A DNA stretch of 64,000 nucleotides from Mesorhizobium wenxiniae (GTDB lineage: Bacteria; Pseudomonadota; Alphaproteobacteria; Rhizobiales; Rhizobiaceae), in assembly GCF_002284535.1 (NCBI RefSeq), contig NZ_NPKH01000023.1, positions 93,767 to 157,766 of the forward strand. The letters run 5' to 3'. A program made the translations under genes and the position numbers. The number at the start of each line of letters is the position of its first letter. Positions within the stretch are counted from its first letter, which is position 1. Of the stretch, positions 8,971 through 18,637 are shown in pieces. The notes below the pieces were generated by a model that was given only the letters and a program-made list of their open reading frames with translations, did not search any database and had not been told where the DNA came from.

Positions 8971-9327
8971 TTCAGGTACTCCAGTATTTCAGATTTTTCA
9001 GTGTTGGTGTCCGTCTCGTGGCGTGCGTTGGGAGGATTTCGCGTCGCTCGGACTACCCCGAGGTGGGCTCGCATTGGGGCGGTTTCCAATCACAAAGATG
9101 TTCCGGCCATGCCGTGAATCGGGTGCTTGAAATCCGCCAAAAGGCTTCCTTCGCCACAATCTTTGACATGATGTGTTAGGCGAATTGTCCTGCCGCGGGT
9201 GCACGGTTTTTGCTGAGCCGGCGTTCACACCGTCCTGCACGACGCGTCAACAGAAACGAACCGATCGGTTCGATTTCTGCTGAGGCACAAATGTAATTCG
9301 CAGATCTACCGGCTTTGCGTTGCTGCT
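8971..9327. other. Intergenic region between DUF680 gene and DUF2270 pseudogene
   Basis: Holds the DUF680 promoter side and the 16-base palindrome at 9257-9272. Short open frames on both strands have poor composition and no ribosome sites; no gene is supported. Confidence 0.6.
9257..9272. promoter_or_regulatory. Perfect palindrome, TetR-type operator candidate
   Basis: CGAACCGATCGGTTCG is a perfect 16-base palindrome in otherwise unassigned sequence. The ACCGATCGGT core resembles TetR/AcrR operators, but no tetR gene is adjacent. Confidence 0.45.
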
Positions 9328-10027
9328 CTAGACGTGCACGTCACCAAAGGAGAGTTCGCCATCGTCGCGAGCAGCCAGGAACGCGATGACCAGCAGGCAG
9401 GCATAGAGTGCGGCGACCAGCACGGCGATGACCACGCCAGGAATAGGCCCCAGGGCGGCGCTGGTGACGGCCTCGCGCACCGAACCGACGAAGCCGATGC
9501 GGACACCTTCGGTTAGAAGACCGGGAGTCGACAGTTTCAGGATCCAGGCCATCAGCAGGATCAGCAGCATGTGGATGTAGTTTCGACGCTGACGGCGCGC
9601 CAACGCCGCTCGTTGCGAAATGAGGAATTTTGGAGTGCGCAGGCTTTCGCCCACGACCAACAGCCAATCGGACGCGAAGTCCGGCTGCGGCGAGAATATC
9701 TGCTCGAAATAGTGCCGTTCGAACTGGCGCACGCGGGCCCGGTAAACCCCGAAGAAGCGATACCGCCGCGCTTCTATCCACAGCAGCAACAAAGACAAGC
9801 AGCTTGGCAAAAAGCAGCACGCCGTGATGCGCGCTGGCCGTCGAAAGCGAGACGGACAACATCGCCGCGACAACCGTTATCGCCCAATTGCTCGTCCGGT
9901 CCAGGCGGTCGCGCCACCCCGTCATGCGCAGAATCTCGGCGCGATGAAAGTGCGACATCGTGGTTACGAGTTCACCGGACGAAAGTGTCCTTCCGATGGG
10001 GTCCGGCGCCGCCAACGCTTCTGCCAT
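9328..10027 (-). pseudogene. DUF2270 membrane protein, broken by a frameshift
   Basis: Two overlapping frames together make one DUF2270 protein. The N-terminal part (start ATG at 10027 behind GGAGGT) runs through HRAEILRMTGWRDRLDRTSN and the first membrane helix (AAMLSVSLSTASAHH) to LLFAKLLVF. The rest continues in the next frame from LLLLWIEARRYRFFGVYRAR through two more membrane helices to the stop at 9328. The switch is at about 9789-9794, in a CAGCAGCAACAAAG context, and corresponds to one extra base. Read as it stands, translation would leave the family frame after about 80 residues. It may be real decay or a sequencing error. It follows the molybdopterin oxidoreductase gene by 58 bases. 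Confidence 0.8.
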
Positions 10028-10085
10028 CACCATACCTCCACCCGCCCACGCGAAAACGGCCGGATGGATATATCGTTCCGACGCT

Positions 10086-12194
10086 TCACTTCGCCGCGCG
10101 CAGCCAGACCTTATTGTCGTGGAACGCAGCACCGCCATAGGGCGCCGGCGCGTCGGCGCCGGTCAGGACGTTGATGCCCTCGCCGCGCTCGTGGGCGCTG
10201 TTCGGCCAGATACCTTCGGCGATTACGACGCCGCGCCTGATGCCTTCGAACAGTCTTGCGTGCAGCACGACTTCGCCCCGCGCATTGCCGATCTCGACGC
10301 GGTCGCCATTGGCCAGCCCATAGGCTGCCGCATCGTCCGGATGCAAAAGCAGTTCCGGCCGGCCCTCCTTGGCCTTAGACACCGGCGTCTCCGAAAAAGT
10401 CGAGTTGAGGAAATTGCGCGCCGGCGAGGTGGTCAGCCGGAACGGATGCGCCGCATCCGCCACCTCGATCAGGTCGACGTGGTCGGGGAATTCCGGCAGG
10501 CTTGCCACCGGCCCGAACAGGCCCATGCTTTTCGGCGGCCGGTTGGGCGCCGCCTGCCCGGTCCAGTCGGCGCGGAAGCGGAATTTTCCGTCCGCGTGGC
10601 CGAAGCCGTCAATAAAATGCGCCGCCTCGAAATCCGGCTGCAAATCGAGCCACTTTTCTTCCTTGAGGCTCGAAAAACTGCCGAGCCCGCGCTTGCCCAA
10701 AATGATGTCGATATGCTGCTGCTCGGTCATGCCAAAGCCAGGCCTGTCGTCAACACCGAGCCGCTTGCCGAGTTCCTCGATGACGAAATGGTTGGTGCGC
10801 GGCCCTTCCGGCGGGTCGATCAGCTTCGGACCGAGCGTGATGTGCTGGTTGCCGCCGCCCTTGTAGACATCGTCATGCTCGAGGAACATCGTCGCCGGCA
10901 GCACGACATCGGCGAGTTTTGCGGTGTCGGTCATGAACTGCTCGTGGACGCAGGAAAACAGGTCGTCGCGTAAAAAGCCCTGCTTCACCAGCCGCTGCTC
11001 CGGCGCGACATTGACCGGATTGGTGTTCTGGATCAGCAGCGCCGTCACCGGCGGGCCGCCATAAAGCGCATCCGCCGCCCCGGTCAGCACCGGGCCGATG
11101 CGCGAATGGTCGAGATGGCGGATCGCGGGGTCGCGCATCCGCGCGCCTTCCAGCAGTTCCTGGTTCAGCTTGAAGATACCCGAATTGGAATGGAAGGCGC
11201 CGCCGCCCTCATATTGCCAGCAGCCGGTGACCGCGGCGATCGAGGCTGCGGCATGCATGTTGACCGAGCCGTTGCGCTGGCGCGAGAAGCCGTAGCCGAG
11301 GCGGAAATAGGTTTTCTTCGTCGTTCCGACGAGACGGGCAAAGGCCTCGATCTCGTCGAGGGAAAGCCCGGTAATGTCAGCCGCCCATTGCGGCGTCCTC
11401 GTCCGAAGATGCGCTTCCAGACCTTGCGGGTCGTCGGTGTATTTTTCCAAATAGGCGCGGTCGGCCATGCCGTCACGGAACAGCACATGCATCACCGCGC
11501 AGGCCAGCGCGCCGTCGGTGCCGGGCTTCAGCACCAGGCCGAGATCGGCCTGCTTCATCGTCGCATTCTCGTAGACGTCGATGACGACGATTTTGGCGCC
11601 GCGTTCCTTGCGCGCCTTGATCGCGTGGGTCATGACGTTGACCTGGGTGACCACGGCATTGGTGCCCCAGATCACCACGCAGTCGGACTTGGCCATCTCG
11701 CGCGGGTCGGGACCGCGCAACGCCCCGGCGCCCATCATCCAGCCGGCCCAAGCCAGATTGGTGCAGATAGAACCGAAGAAGCCGGAGTACTTTTTCGCGT
11801 GGCGCAGCCGCTCGATGCCGTCGCGCTGCACCAGCCCCATCGTGCCGGCATAGTAATAGGGCCAGACCGTCTCCGAGCCGCATTTTGCCTCGGCCGCAAT
11901 GAATTTTTCGGCGACGAGGTCGAGTGCGGCCTCCCAGCTCGCTTCCTTCCAGACGCCCTCGCCTTTGGCGCCGGCGCGGATCAGTGGCTTCAACAAGCGG
12001 TCGGGGTGATGGACGCGATCGGCATAGCGGGCGACCTTGGCGCAGATGACGCCTGACGTATATGTGTTGGCCTTTGCGCCATGGACGCGGCCGATGCGCT
12101 TGCTGTCGAGTAGCTCGACCTCGAGCGCGCAGGTCGAGGGGCAATCATGCGGACAGGCCGAATGGCCGATCCTGAGCTTGGCGTGCTGATTCAT
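10086..12194 (-). CDS. Molybdopterin-dependent oxidoreductase
   Basis: A 702-residue protein of the DMSO reductase superfamily, carrying bis-MGD molybdenum cofactor. The N-terminus has a 4Fe-4S motif with Cys14, Cys18, Cys22 and Cys51 (ACPHDCPSTC, GVICAK). The molybdopterin domains follow, with WGTNAVVTQ, IQNTNPVNVAP and VVLPATMFLEH, and the C-terminal molydopterin-dinucleotide-binding barrel contains LHPDDAAAYGLANGDRV. There is no Tat signal, so it is cytoplasmic. It has no adjacent electron-transfer subunit. The substrate cannot be assigned; moaD and moaE at 25-26 kb supply the cofactor pathway. Confidence 0.92.
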   Translation of the reverse strand: MNQHAKLRIGHSACPHDCPSTCALEVELLDSKRIGRVHGAKANTYTSGVICAKVARYADRVHHPDRLLKPLIRAGAKGEGVWKEASWEAALDLVAEKFIAAEAKCGSETVWPYYYAGTMGLVQRDGIERLRHAKKYSGFFGSICTNLAWAGWMMGAGALRGPDPREMAKSDCVVIWGTNAVVTQVNVMTHAIKARKERGAKIVVIDVYENATMKQADLGLVLKPGTDGALACAVMHVLFRDGMADRAYLEKYTDDPQGLEAHLRTRTPQWAADITGLSLDEIEAFARLVGTTKKTYFRLGYGFSRQRNGSVNMHAAASIAAVTGCWQYEGGGAFHSNSGIFKLNQELLEGARMRDPAIRHLDHSRIGPVLTGAADALYGGPPVTALLIQNTNPVNVAPEQRLVKQGFLRDDLFSCVHEQFMTDTAKLADVVLPATMFLEHDDVYKGGGNQHITLGPKLIDPPEGPRTNHFVIEELGKRLGVDDRPGFGMTEQQHIDIILGKRGLGSFSSLKEEKWLDLQPDFEAAHFIDGFGHADGKFRFRADWTGQAAPNRPPKSMGLFGPVASLPEFPDHVDLIEVADAAHPFRLTTSPARNFLNSTFSETPVSKAKEGRPELLLHPDDAAAYGLANGDRVEIGNARGEVVLHARLFEGIRRGVVIAEGIWPNSAHERGEGINVLTGADAPAPYGGAAFHDNKVWLRAAK

Positions 12195-12242
12195 AGGGCC
12201 AAACTAGCCGTTTATGGCGGCGGCGTGTAGGGCCAGATGGCG

Positions 12243-14120
12243 CTACTCCGCCGTGCCTTCCTCGTATTCCGCCGACATTGACAGCCATTTTTCCTCATGG
12301 GCGGCCAGCGTCTGGGCCAGTTGCGAGCGCTCCTTGGCCAGCCGTGTCGCCGTCGACGGGTCCTTTTCATAGACCGCCGGGTTGGCGAGTTCATCCTCGA
12401 TCAAGTCGATGCGCTTACGGATGCGGTCCATCAGCGCTTCGGTGGCGCGGATTTCCTTGGCCAGTGGCTCGAAGGTGGCGCGGCGTGCGGCCGCGTCGCG
12501 GCGGCGGTCGGCCTTCGAGGCTTTTTCGGCTTCGCGCTTGCCGCGGCGGTCGCCGGAGACACCGGTGACCAGCGTCTTGTAGTCATCGAGGTCGCCGTCA
12601 AAAGGATTGACCGTCCCATCCTTGACCAGCCATAGGCGGTCGGCCGTTGCCTCGAGCAGATGGCGGTCGTGCGAGATCAGGATGACGGCGCCGGGAAACT
12701 CGTTCAGCGCATGGATCAGCGATTCACGGCTGTCGATGTCGAGATGGTTGGTCGGTTCGTCGAGGATGAACAGGTTTGGGCCCTCGAAAGCCGACAGGCC
12801 CATCAGCAGTCGCGCCTTCTCGCCGCCCGACAGGTCCTTGGCGGCGGTGTTCATCTTTTCGGTGGTCAGGCCGAACTGGGCGACACGGCCGCGCACTTTC
12901 GATTCCGGCGCTTCCGGCATCAGCCGGCGGACATGCTCATAGGCGTTTTCGTTCGGCCGGAGATCGTCGAGCTGATGCTGGGCAAAGATCGCCACCTTCA
13001 GCGCGGGCGCCACCGTCATGGTGCCGGTCTCCTGCTTGAGCCGGCCCGACAGAAGCTTGGCAAAGGTCGACTTGCCGTTGCCATTGGCGCCAAGCAGCGC
13101 GATGCGGTCATCGGCGTCGATGCGCAGCGTCATCTTCTTCAGGATCGGCTGACCCTCGGTGTAGCCGACATTGACATTGTTCAGCGCGATGATCGGCGAG
13201 GCGACCGTCTTCACCGGCTCGGGAAAGGAGAACGGCCGCACGTTGTCGTTCACAATTGCGGCGATCGGCTTCATCTTCTCCAGCGCCTTGATGCGCGACT
13301 GCGCCTGTCTCGCCTTGGAAGCCTTGGCCCGAAAGCGCTCGACGAAGGATTCCATGTGCTTGCGCGCGGCTTCCTGCTTGACCCTACCCTTCTCCTGCAA
13401 TTCGCGCTGCTCGGTGTATTGGCGTTCGAACTGGTCGTAGCCGCCGCGCCAGAAAGTCAGCTTCTTCTGGTCGAGATGGACGATCGAGTTGACGGCGCGG
13501 TTGAGCAGGTCGCGGTCGTGCGAGATCAGAAGTACGGTGTGCGGATATTTCGACACGTAGTTTTCCAGCCACAGCGTGCCTTCGAGGTCGAGGTAGTTGG
13601 TCGGCTCGTCGAGCAGCAGCAGATCGGGCTCGGCAAACAGCACTGCGGCGAGTGCGACGCGCATGCGCCAGCCGCCGGAGAACGACGAGGCTGGCCGTCG
13701 CTGGGCGTCGACGTCGAAGCCGAGGCCGGCGAGGATGGTGGCGGCACGCGACTCGGCCGAATGGGCGTCGATATCGGCCAGCCGCATGTGGATGTCGGCG
13801 ATGCGGTGCGGATCGGTCGCCGACTTTTCCTCCTCGATCAATGCGGAGCGTTCAAGGTCGGCCTTGAGCACGATCTCGATCAGCGGCTCCTCGGTGCCGG
13901 GCGCTTCCTGCGCCACCTGGCCTATGCGCGTGTTCTTCGGCAGGCTGATCGAGCCGGTCTCGGAGGCGAGGTCGCCGGTGATCGCCTTGAACAAAGTGGT
14001 CTTGCCGGTGCCGTTGCGGCCGACGAGGCCTGCCTTGCTGCCGGCCGGCAAGGTCAGCGAGGCATGGTCGAGAAGCAGGCGTCCGGCCATGCGGAGCGAA
14101 AGGTCGTTAATGATCAGCAT
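12243..14120 (-). CDS. ABC-F family ATPase
   Basis: A 625-residue soluble protein with two ABC domains and no membrane segments. Walker A motifs are GRNGTGKTT (about 34-42) and GANGNGKST; signature motifs are SFSGGWRMR and LSGGEKARL; Walker B regions are LLLLDEPTNYLD and LFILDEPTNHLD. A charged linker of the ABC-F type (about 235-300) lies between the domains and a coiled-coil-like tail rich in Arg, Lys and Glu closes the protein. ABC-F proteins act on ribosomes. The domain plan resembles Uup/YheS. The start at MLIINDLSL was chosen because the family begins there; 12 further codons upstream are open. Confidence 0.92.
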   Translation of the reverse strand: MLIINDLSLRMAGRLLLDHASLTLPAGSKAGLVGRNGTGKTTLFKAITGDLASETGSISLPKNTRIGQVAQEAPGTEEPLIEIVLKADLERSALIEEEKSATDPHRIADIHMRLADIDAHSAESRAATILAGLGFDVDAQRRPASSFSGGWRMRVALAAVLFAEPDLLLLDEPTNYLDLEGTLWLENYVSKYPHTVLLISHDRDLLNRAVNSIVHLDQKKLTFWRGGYDQFERQYTEQRELQEKGRVKQEAARKHMESFVERFRAKASKARQAQSRIKALEKMKPIAAIVNDNVRPFSFPEPVKTVASPIIALNNVNVGYTEGQPILKKMTLRIDADDRIALLGANGNGKSTFAKLLSGRLKQETGTMTVAPALKVAIFAQHQLDDLRPNENAYEHVRRLMPEAPESKVRGRVAQFGLTTEKMNTAAKDLSGGEKARLLMGLSAFEGPNLFILDEPTNHLDIDSRESLIHALNEFPGAVILISHDRHLLEATADRLWLVKDGTVNPFDGDLDDYKTLVTGVSGDRRGKREAEKASKADRRRDAAARRATFEPLAKEIRATEALMDRIRKRIDLIEDELANPAVYEKDPSTATRLAKERSQLAQTLAAHEEKWLSMSAEYEEGTAE

Positions 14121-14516
14121 GGCCGCGCTTTTGCACGGGACGTCAGCGCTTCGCAAGAGCTTGAGCGCCGGTTGGCCGCATAAGGCATGAAAATGGCCGG
14201 CGGCGGCAGATTGCCTGATGCCGCGGGAGGAAAGATCCGATCGCCGGCCTCACCGGATCAGAGAGCCAGCCCTGGGTTGGGCCGGGAACCTGCTGCGACG
14301 GCGCGGCGCCTTGCGAGCATCGGCTTCTCGCATCTGAAAATGGCAGTTTTGTCACATTTGTCAGTTGATTCACTGCCAACGCGGTCGTCTTCCGCGATCG
14401 CCCCATGACGCAACAGCAAGACTCAGCTATCTCTAGGTATGCGGCGGACCTGATACCCGCCTGGCCGGCGTCATCGCTCCCTCCCAAGCGGCGCCGGCCA
14501 CTTTTTCTGCGTTCCA
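14121..14516. other. Intergenic region, no gene supported
   Basis: Contains the ABC-F promoter side and the 3' side of the small lipoprotein gene. Open frames here lack ribosome sites and recognisable sequence. Confidence 0.55.
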
Positions 14517-14702
14517 TCACTGCGCCGGCGGCGTGCCGGGTTGATCATCGCCTGACGTCGACTTGGGTGCAGGGTCGACCTGCGGGTTTTGATCGGCGCC
14601 GGGGGCCTTTGTCGGTGGGATGTTGTTATCGCAAGCCGCGACAGCCAGCGCTGCCGCCAAAACGAGCCAGGTTGGGGCCAGCAAAATTGAGAGCTTGTTC
14701 AT
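14517..14702 (-). CDS. Small predicted lipoprotein
   Basis: A 61-residue protein. The first 24 residues are a lipoprotein signal peptide ending in a VAAC lipobox (Cys24), followed by a short Pro/Asp/Gln-rich tail with no fold evident. The start is strongly supported by AGGAGGT four bases before the ATG. Proteins of this size and composition are common, unnamed envelope lipoproteins in rhizobia. No function can be given. Confidence 0.7.
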   Translation of the reverse strand: MNKLSILLAPTWLVLAAALAVAACDNNIPPTKAPGADQNPQVDPAPKSTSGDDQPGTPPAQ

Positions 14703-14852
14703 TGCAACCTCCTGTCATCGGGCAAACGAGACGGTGCCGATTTGGTTGCACGCTCAGGCAGAGCTCGGGGCGCTCGGAAAGCGGGGAACAAAACGAGAGA
14801 GCGAGGAACAAAACGCGGGCTCTTCGGTTGGTCCACACCAATGGAGAAAATC

Positions 14853-15023
14853 ATGATCCGTCTGCTCATAGCCGGTGCCGCCGTCTACGTGGCCTACCGT
14901 ATAGTCAGGGAAATCATTGACGAGGTGCCCGATGACTTCGATCCGCTGTTGCTGCCGCCTCCCGATGACGACAAGTCGTTGCGGCAGCAGTCGGCGGCAA
15001 TGGGCGTAGAGCCCGAGCGCTAA
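14853..15023 (+). CDS. Small membrane-anchored protein, uncharacterised
   Basis: A 56-residue protein starting MIRLLIAGAAVYVAYRIV, one membrane helix, followed by an acidic, proline-rich cytoplasmic or periplasmic tail (DEVPDDFDPLLLPPP). The ATG at 14853 has GGAG seven bases upstream; an in-frame ATG at 14841 would add four residues. I do not recognise the family. Confidence 0.6.
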   Translation: MIRLLIAGAAVYVAYRIVREIIDEVPDDFDPLLLPPPDDDKSLRQQSAAMGVEPER

Positions 15024-15124
15024 GTCCAGTTCATCGGCTGGTGCGCCAGTAGAAACGGACGCATCGATCGCAACTTTCGCGTCGAAACCGTTGCGAACAA
15101 AGCGGAAACGATGCTTGATGGGCA

Positions 15125-17206
15125 ATGAACCTCGCTGCCCGTGATTCGACCTTCCGGCCTGACTATCTCGCGAAGCTGAATGCCGAGCAGTGCCTTGCCG
15201 TCGAGCATGGCGACGGCAAGGTCGCCGGGCCGCTACTGGTGATCGCCGGAGCCGGCTCCGGCAAAACCAACACGCTGGCGCATCGCGTCGCGCATCTGAT
15301 CGTCAGGGGCGCCGACCCCAGGCGCATCCTTTTGATGACGTTTTCGCGTCGTGCCGCATCGGAAATGGCCAAGCGGGTCGAACGCATCGCCGGCGAGGTG
15401 CTCGGCCGAGACGCTTCCATCATCACCGATGCGCTGAGCTGGGCCGGCACGTTTCACGGCATCGGCGCCAGGCTGCTGCGCGATTATGCGCCGGAGATCG
15501 GCCTCGATCCGGCCTTCACCATCCATGACCGCGAGGATTCGGCCGACTTGATGAACCTCGCCCGGCACGAACTCGGCTTCTCCAAAACCGAAGGCCGTTT
15601 TCCGACCAAGGGCACGTGCCTGGCGATCTATTCGCGTGCCGTCAACGCGCAGGCGCCGCTCGGCGAGATTCTCGGTTCGGTGTTTCCCTGGTGCGCGGGT
15701 TGGGCAGAACAGCTTAAGACGCTGTTCGCCCGATATGTCGAGACCAAGCAGGCGCAGAACGTGCTCGATTACGACGACCTGCTGCTCTACTGGGCGCAGA
15801 TGGCCGGCGAGCCGGAGATATCAGCGCATCTGGGCGGGCGCTTCGACCATGTGCTGGTCGACGAATACCAGGACACCAACCGGCTGCAGGCCTCGATCCT
15901 CACGGCGCTCAAGCCGGACGGCTCCGGGCTGACGGTGGTCGGTGACGATGCGCAGTCGATCTATTCGTTTCGAGCGGCGGAAGTGCGCAACATCCTCGAC
16001 TTCCCCAAACAGTTCGCGCAGCCGGCCGAGATCGTCATGCTTGAGCGCAACTACCGCTCGACCGAGACCATCCTGGCCGCCGCCAATGCGGTGATCGGCG
16101 AGGCCTCGGAGCGCTTTACCAAGAACCTCTGGTCGGAGCGCAAATCGGCGGAAAAGCCGAGGCTGGTCAGCGTTCGCGACGAAGCCGAGCAGGCGAGTTA
16201 CGTCTGCCAGGCTATCCTGACCGAGCGTGAGGCCGGCACGGTGCTGAAAGCGCAGGCCGTGCTGTTTCGCGCCTCGCACCACAGCGGGCCGCTGGAGATC
16301 GAGCTGACGCGCCGCAACATCCCGTTCGTCAAGTTCGGCGGGCTGAAATTCCTCGACGCCGCCCATGTCAAGGACGTGCTGGCGGTGCTGCGCTTCGCCG
16401 AAAACCCGCGCGACCGCGTCGCCGGTTTTCGCGTGCTGCAGCTTTTGCCCGGCATCGGCCCTTCGGCGGCTTCGCAGATCGTCGACACTATGGCGACTTC
16501 GCTCGACGAAACGATGGGGCTGGCGCGCTACCGGCCGCCGCAACGCGCCGCCGACGACTGGCCGGGTTTCGTCGCGCTGTTCTCGCAGCTTCGCACCGGG
16601 TCGGGAAAATGGCCTGTTGATCTCGAACAGGTCAGGCTCTGGTATGAGCCGCATCTCGACCGCATCCACGAGGACGCAACGACGCGCCGGGCCGATATTC
16701 TGCAGCTCGAACAGATCGCCTCGGGCTATGCCTCGCGCGAGCGTTTCCTGACCGAGCTGACGCTCGATCCGCCGGATGCAACCAGCGACGAGGCCGGGCC
16801 GCCGCATCGCGACGAGGACTATCTGATCCTGTCGACCATCCATTCGGCCAAGGGCCAGGAATGGAAGAACGTCTTCGTGCTCAACACCGTCGACGGCTGC
16901 ATCCCGATCGATCTCGCCGTCGGCTCGAAGGAGGATATCGACGAGGAGCGCCGCCTGCTCTACGTGGCGATGACGCGGGCCAAGGACGGTCTGCACCTGG
17001 TCATGCCGCAGCGCTTTTTCGTCCACGGCCAGGCGGCGCGCGGCGATCGCCACGTTTACGCCTCGCGCACCCGCTTCATCCCGGCCTCGATCCTCGGCGC
17101 CTTCGAACAGACATCATGGGCGAGCGTCCTGGCCAAGGACGATCCGCGCCGCCAGCCGCAAGTGCGCGTCGACCTTGGCGCCCGCATGCGTGACATGTGG
17201 AAATAG
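15125..17206 (+). CDS. UvrD/Rep-family ATP-dependent DNA helicase
   Basis: A 693-residue superfamily 1A helicase. Motifs are in order: Q-motif LNAEQCLAVEH, Walker A AGAGSGKT (about 41-48), Ia TFSRRAASEM, Walker B VDEYQDTN, motif III GDDAQSIYSFR, motif IV ERNYRST, motif V STIHSAKGQEWK, and motif VI LLYVAMTRAKD. It is of near-normal length (UvrD 720) with a 2B domain but no long C-terminal tail and no nuclease domain. The chromosomal uvrD or pcrA of rhizobia is usually longer, so this may be the second helicase found in many of them. It acts in DNA repair or replication restart by inference. Confidence 0.92.
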   Translation: MNLAARDSTFRPDYLAKLNAEQCLAVEHGDGKVAGPLLVIAGAGSGKTNTLAHRVAHLIVRGADPRRILLMTFSRRAASEMAKRVERIAGEVLGRDASIITDALSWAGTFHGIGARLLRDYAPEIGLDPAFTIHDREDSADLMNLARHELGFSKTEGRFPTKGTCLAIYSRAVNAQAPLGEILGSVFPWCAGWAEQLKTLFARYVETKQAQNVLDYDDLLLYWAQMAGEPEISAHLGGRFDHVLVDEYQDTNRLQASILTALKPDGSGLTVVGDDAQSIYSFRAAEVRNILDFPKQFAQPAEIVMLERNYRSTETILAAANAVIGEASERFTKNLWSERKSAEKPRLVSVRDEAEQASYVCQAILTEREAGTVLKAQAVLFRASHHSGPLEIELTRRNIPFVKFGGLKFLDAAHVKDVLAVLRFAENPRDRVAGFRVLQLLPGIGPSAASQIVDTMATSLDETMGLARYRPPQRAADDWPGFVALFSQLRTGSGKWPVDLEQVRLWYEPHLDRIHEDATTRRADILQLEQIASGYASRERFLTELTLDPPDATSDEAGPPHRDEDYLILSTIHSAKGQEWKNVFVLNTVDGCIPIDLAVGSKEDIDEERRLLYVAMTRAKDGLHLVMPQRFFVHGQAARGDRHVYASRTRFIPASILGAFEQTSWASVLAKDDPRRQPQVRVDLGARMRDMWK

Positions 17207-17363
17207 GCTGCCTCTTCGGCACGCCGCTCATATGGCGGAGCTTGGTGGCGAAAATCAAATCTCGGCGACATGGAACCTGATGCCGCAATCCGCGTTTCTG
17301 GGCGTCCGATTCAGATCGGAGAGCGGCGTCCGCCGTCACCTCCGCCCAATTCGAGAGGCAAGA

Positions 17364-17666
17364 ATGCACGACCCGATGCTCTTCACCCCCGTCGCCGTTA
17401 CCGTCGGCGCCGGCCACAAGCGCATAATCGCTTCGCTCTTCGACATGCACGAGTTCCTGACCGAGTTCCCGCCATCGCGGCGACGCCTGAGCTATGGCGC
17501 GGCGGTGAAGGCATGCGAGGCGGCACGCGCCGGTGAGATCTCGCCCGAAGCGGCGCGCGATGCCATGATCACCTTCGCGGCGGCGGCAGGCATTCTCTGG
17601 CCTTCGGCCCAACCGGCAGTCTCGGTCAAGCCGGTCGCGCGGGGCCAGGGCGGATACGCCGCATGA
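17364..17666 (+). CDS. DUF982 family protein
   Basis: A 100-residue small protein matching DUF982, a family of rhizobial proteins of unknown role. Family features include FTPVAVTVGAG, a LTEFPPSRRR stretch in place of the usual L..WP, SYGAAVKACEAA and EAARDAMITFA AA. The ATG at 17364 has AGAGG six bases upstream; the longer open frame before it is poorly conserved in character. It is monocistronic. Confidence 0.8.
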   Translation: MHDPMLFTPVAVTVGAGHKRIIASLFDMHEFLTEFPPSRRRLSYGAAVKACEAARAGEISPEAARDAMITFAAAAGILWPSAQPAVSVKPVARGQGGYAA

Positions 17667-17750
17667 CTGGCTAGGCCTCTTTTGCGACTATGGCCCGCCG
17701 AAGATGGTTCGTCTTCGACGGGTTTCCGACATGGGTATCAGGCGCGGCCC

Positions 17751-18539
17751 TCAATGGACCGTCATCAGGTCGCCGTTCGGCAAACCGCTCAATGCCGCCG
17801 CTTCAAAGCTGACTTGGTCGCGGCCGTTTGATTTAGCCCTGTATAGGTGTTTATCCGCCACAACGAACATTTCGGCATAGGTGGTCGGTCCGCTGAAGGC
17901 GACGCCGCCGATGCTTACCGAGAGGGGACAGGGTTGCCCGCCCGGGGAAAAATCCGCCTCGCGAATACGGCGCCGTATCCCCTCCGCGACCAGCCAGGAA
18001 TGCGAGGGGTCGGCGCCGGGAAGGAAGACTGCGAATTCCTCACCGCCAATTCGCCCGACGATGTCGGCGCCGCGCAGCTGGTCTTGAATGGTCTTGGCGA
18101 TCAGCTTGAGGGCCTGATCGCCACAGTCGTGGCCGAGGCGATCGTTGACGGACTTGAAATGGTCGGCGTCGACAATCAGCAAGGCGCCGGAGCTGGCGAC
18201 AGAATGGCTGCGAGCTTGATCGAGATAGGCTTCGACAAGCATTGAAAACGCGCCGCGGTTGAACACCGCTGTCAGGCTGTCGGTCGCCGCGACAATTGTC
18301 AGTTCCTTTTGCGCGATTGCCAGCTGACGCATTTTCCACATCAGGAAAGACAGGAACGAACCGGCCAGCACCAGCGGCAGCAGCAGATCGGTCAGTTTCG
18401 CCCGCCACAGCGCTTCAGGCGACAGATACGGGAAATTGAAGGAATCGACGAAGAAGGCGGCGGCGATGCAGACCGCGGTGCCGACAACGGTGACGGCCAC
18501 CACCCTGCCCCAACTCGTGGGCGAAAAATCGATCCGCAT
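17751..18539 (-). CDS. Membrane-bound diguanylate cyclase
   Basis: A 262-residue protein with two membrane helices (about 11-31 and 51-68) bracketing a short periplasmic loop, then a GGDEF domain (about 82-245). The active-site motif is GGEEF (165-169), an active form, and the product-inhibition I-site RxxD is present as RGAD (156-159), five residues before it. It should therefore make cyclic di-GMP and be feedback-inhibited. The small periplasmic segment could sense a signal, but no sensor domain is recognisable. No EAL domain is present. Confidence 0.92.
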   Translation of the reverse strand: MRIDFSPTSWGRVVAVTVVGTAVCIAAAFFVDSFNFPYLSPEALWRAKLTDLLLPLVLAGSFLSFLMWKMRQLAIAQKELTIVAATDSLTAVFNRGAFSMLVEAYLDQARSHSVASSGALLIVDADHFKSVNDRLGHDCGDQALKLIAKTIQDQLRGADIVGRIGGEEFAVFLPGADPSHSWLVAEGIRRRIREADFSPGGQPCPLSVSIGGVAFSGPTTYAEMFVVADKHLYRAKSNGRDQVSFEAAALSGLPNGDLMTVH

Positions 18540-18637
18540 GCCATTGCTCCCGCTATGGCAGGCTATTTTGAAGCGGGAACACGAATGAAGTCCTAAGACT
18601 TTGCTTCAATTCGATCGTGATCGATCCGGATACCAAA

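Noticed and set aside
12660..14183. 507-codon plus-strand frame opposite the ABC-F gene
   Set aside because: Antisense shadow; composition is His/Arg/Gln-rich without family sequence.
14187..14408. 73-codon plus-strand frame between the ABC-F gene and the lipoprotein gene
   Set aside because: No ribosome site and no family resemblance.
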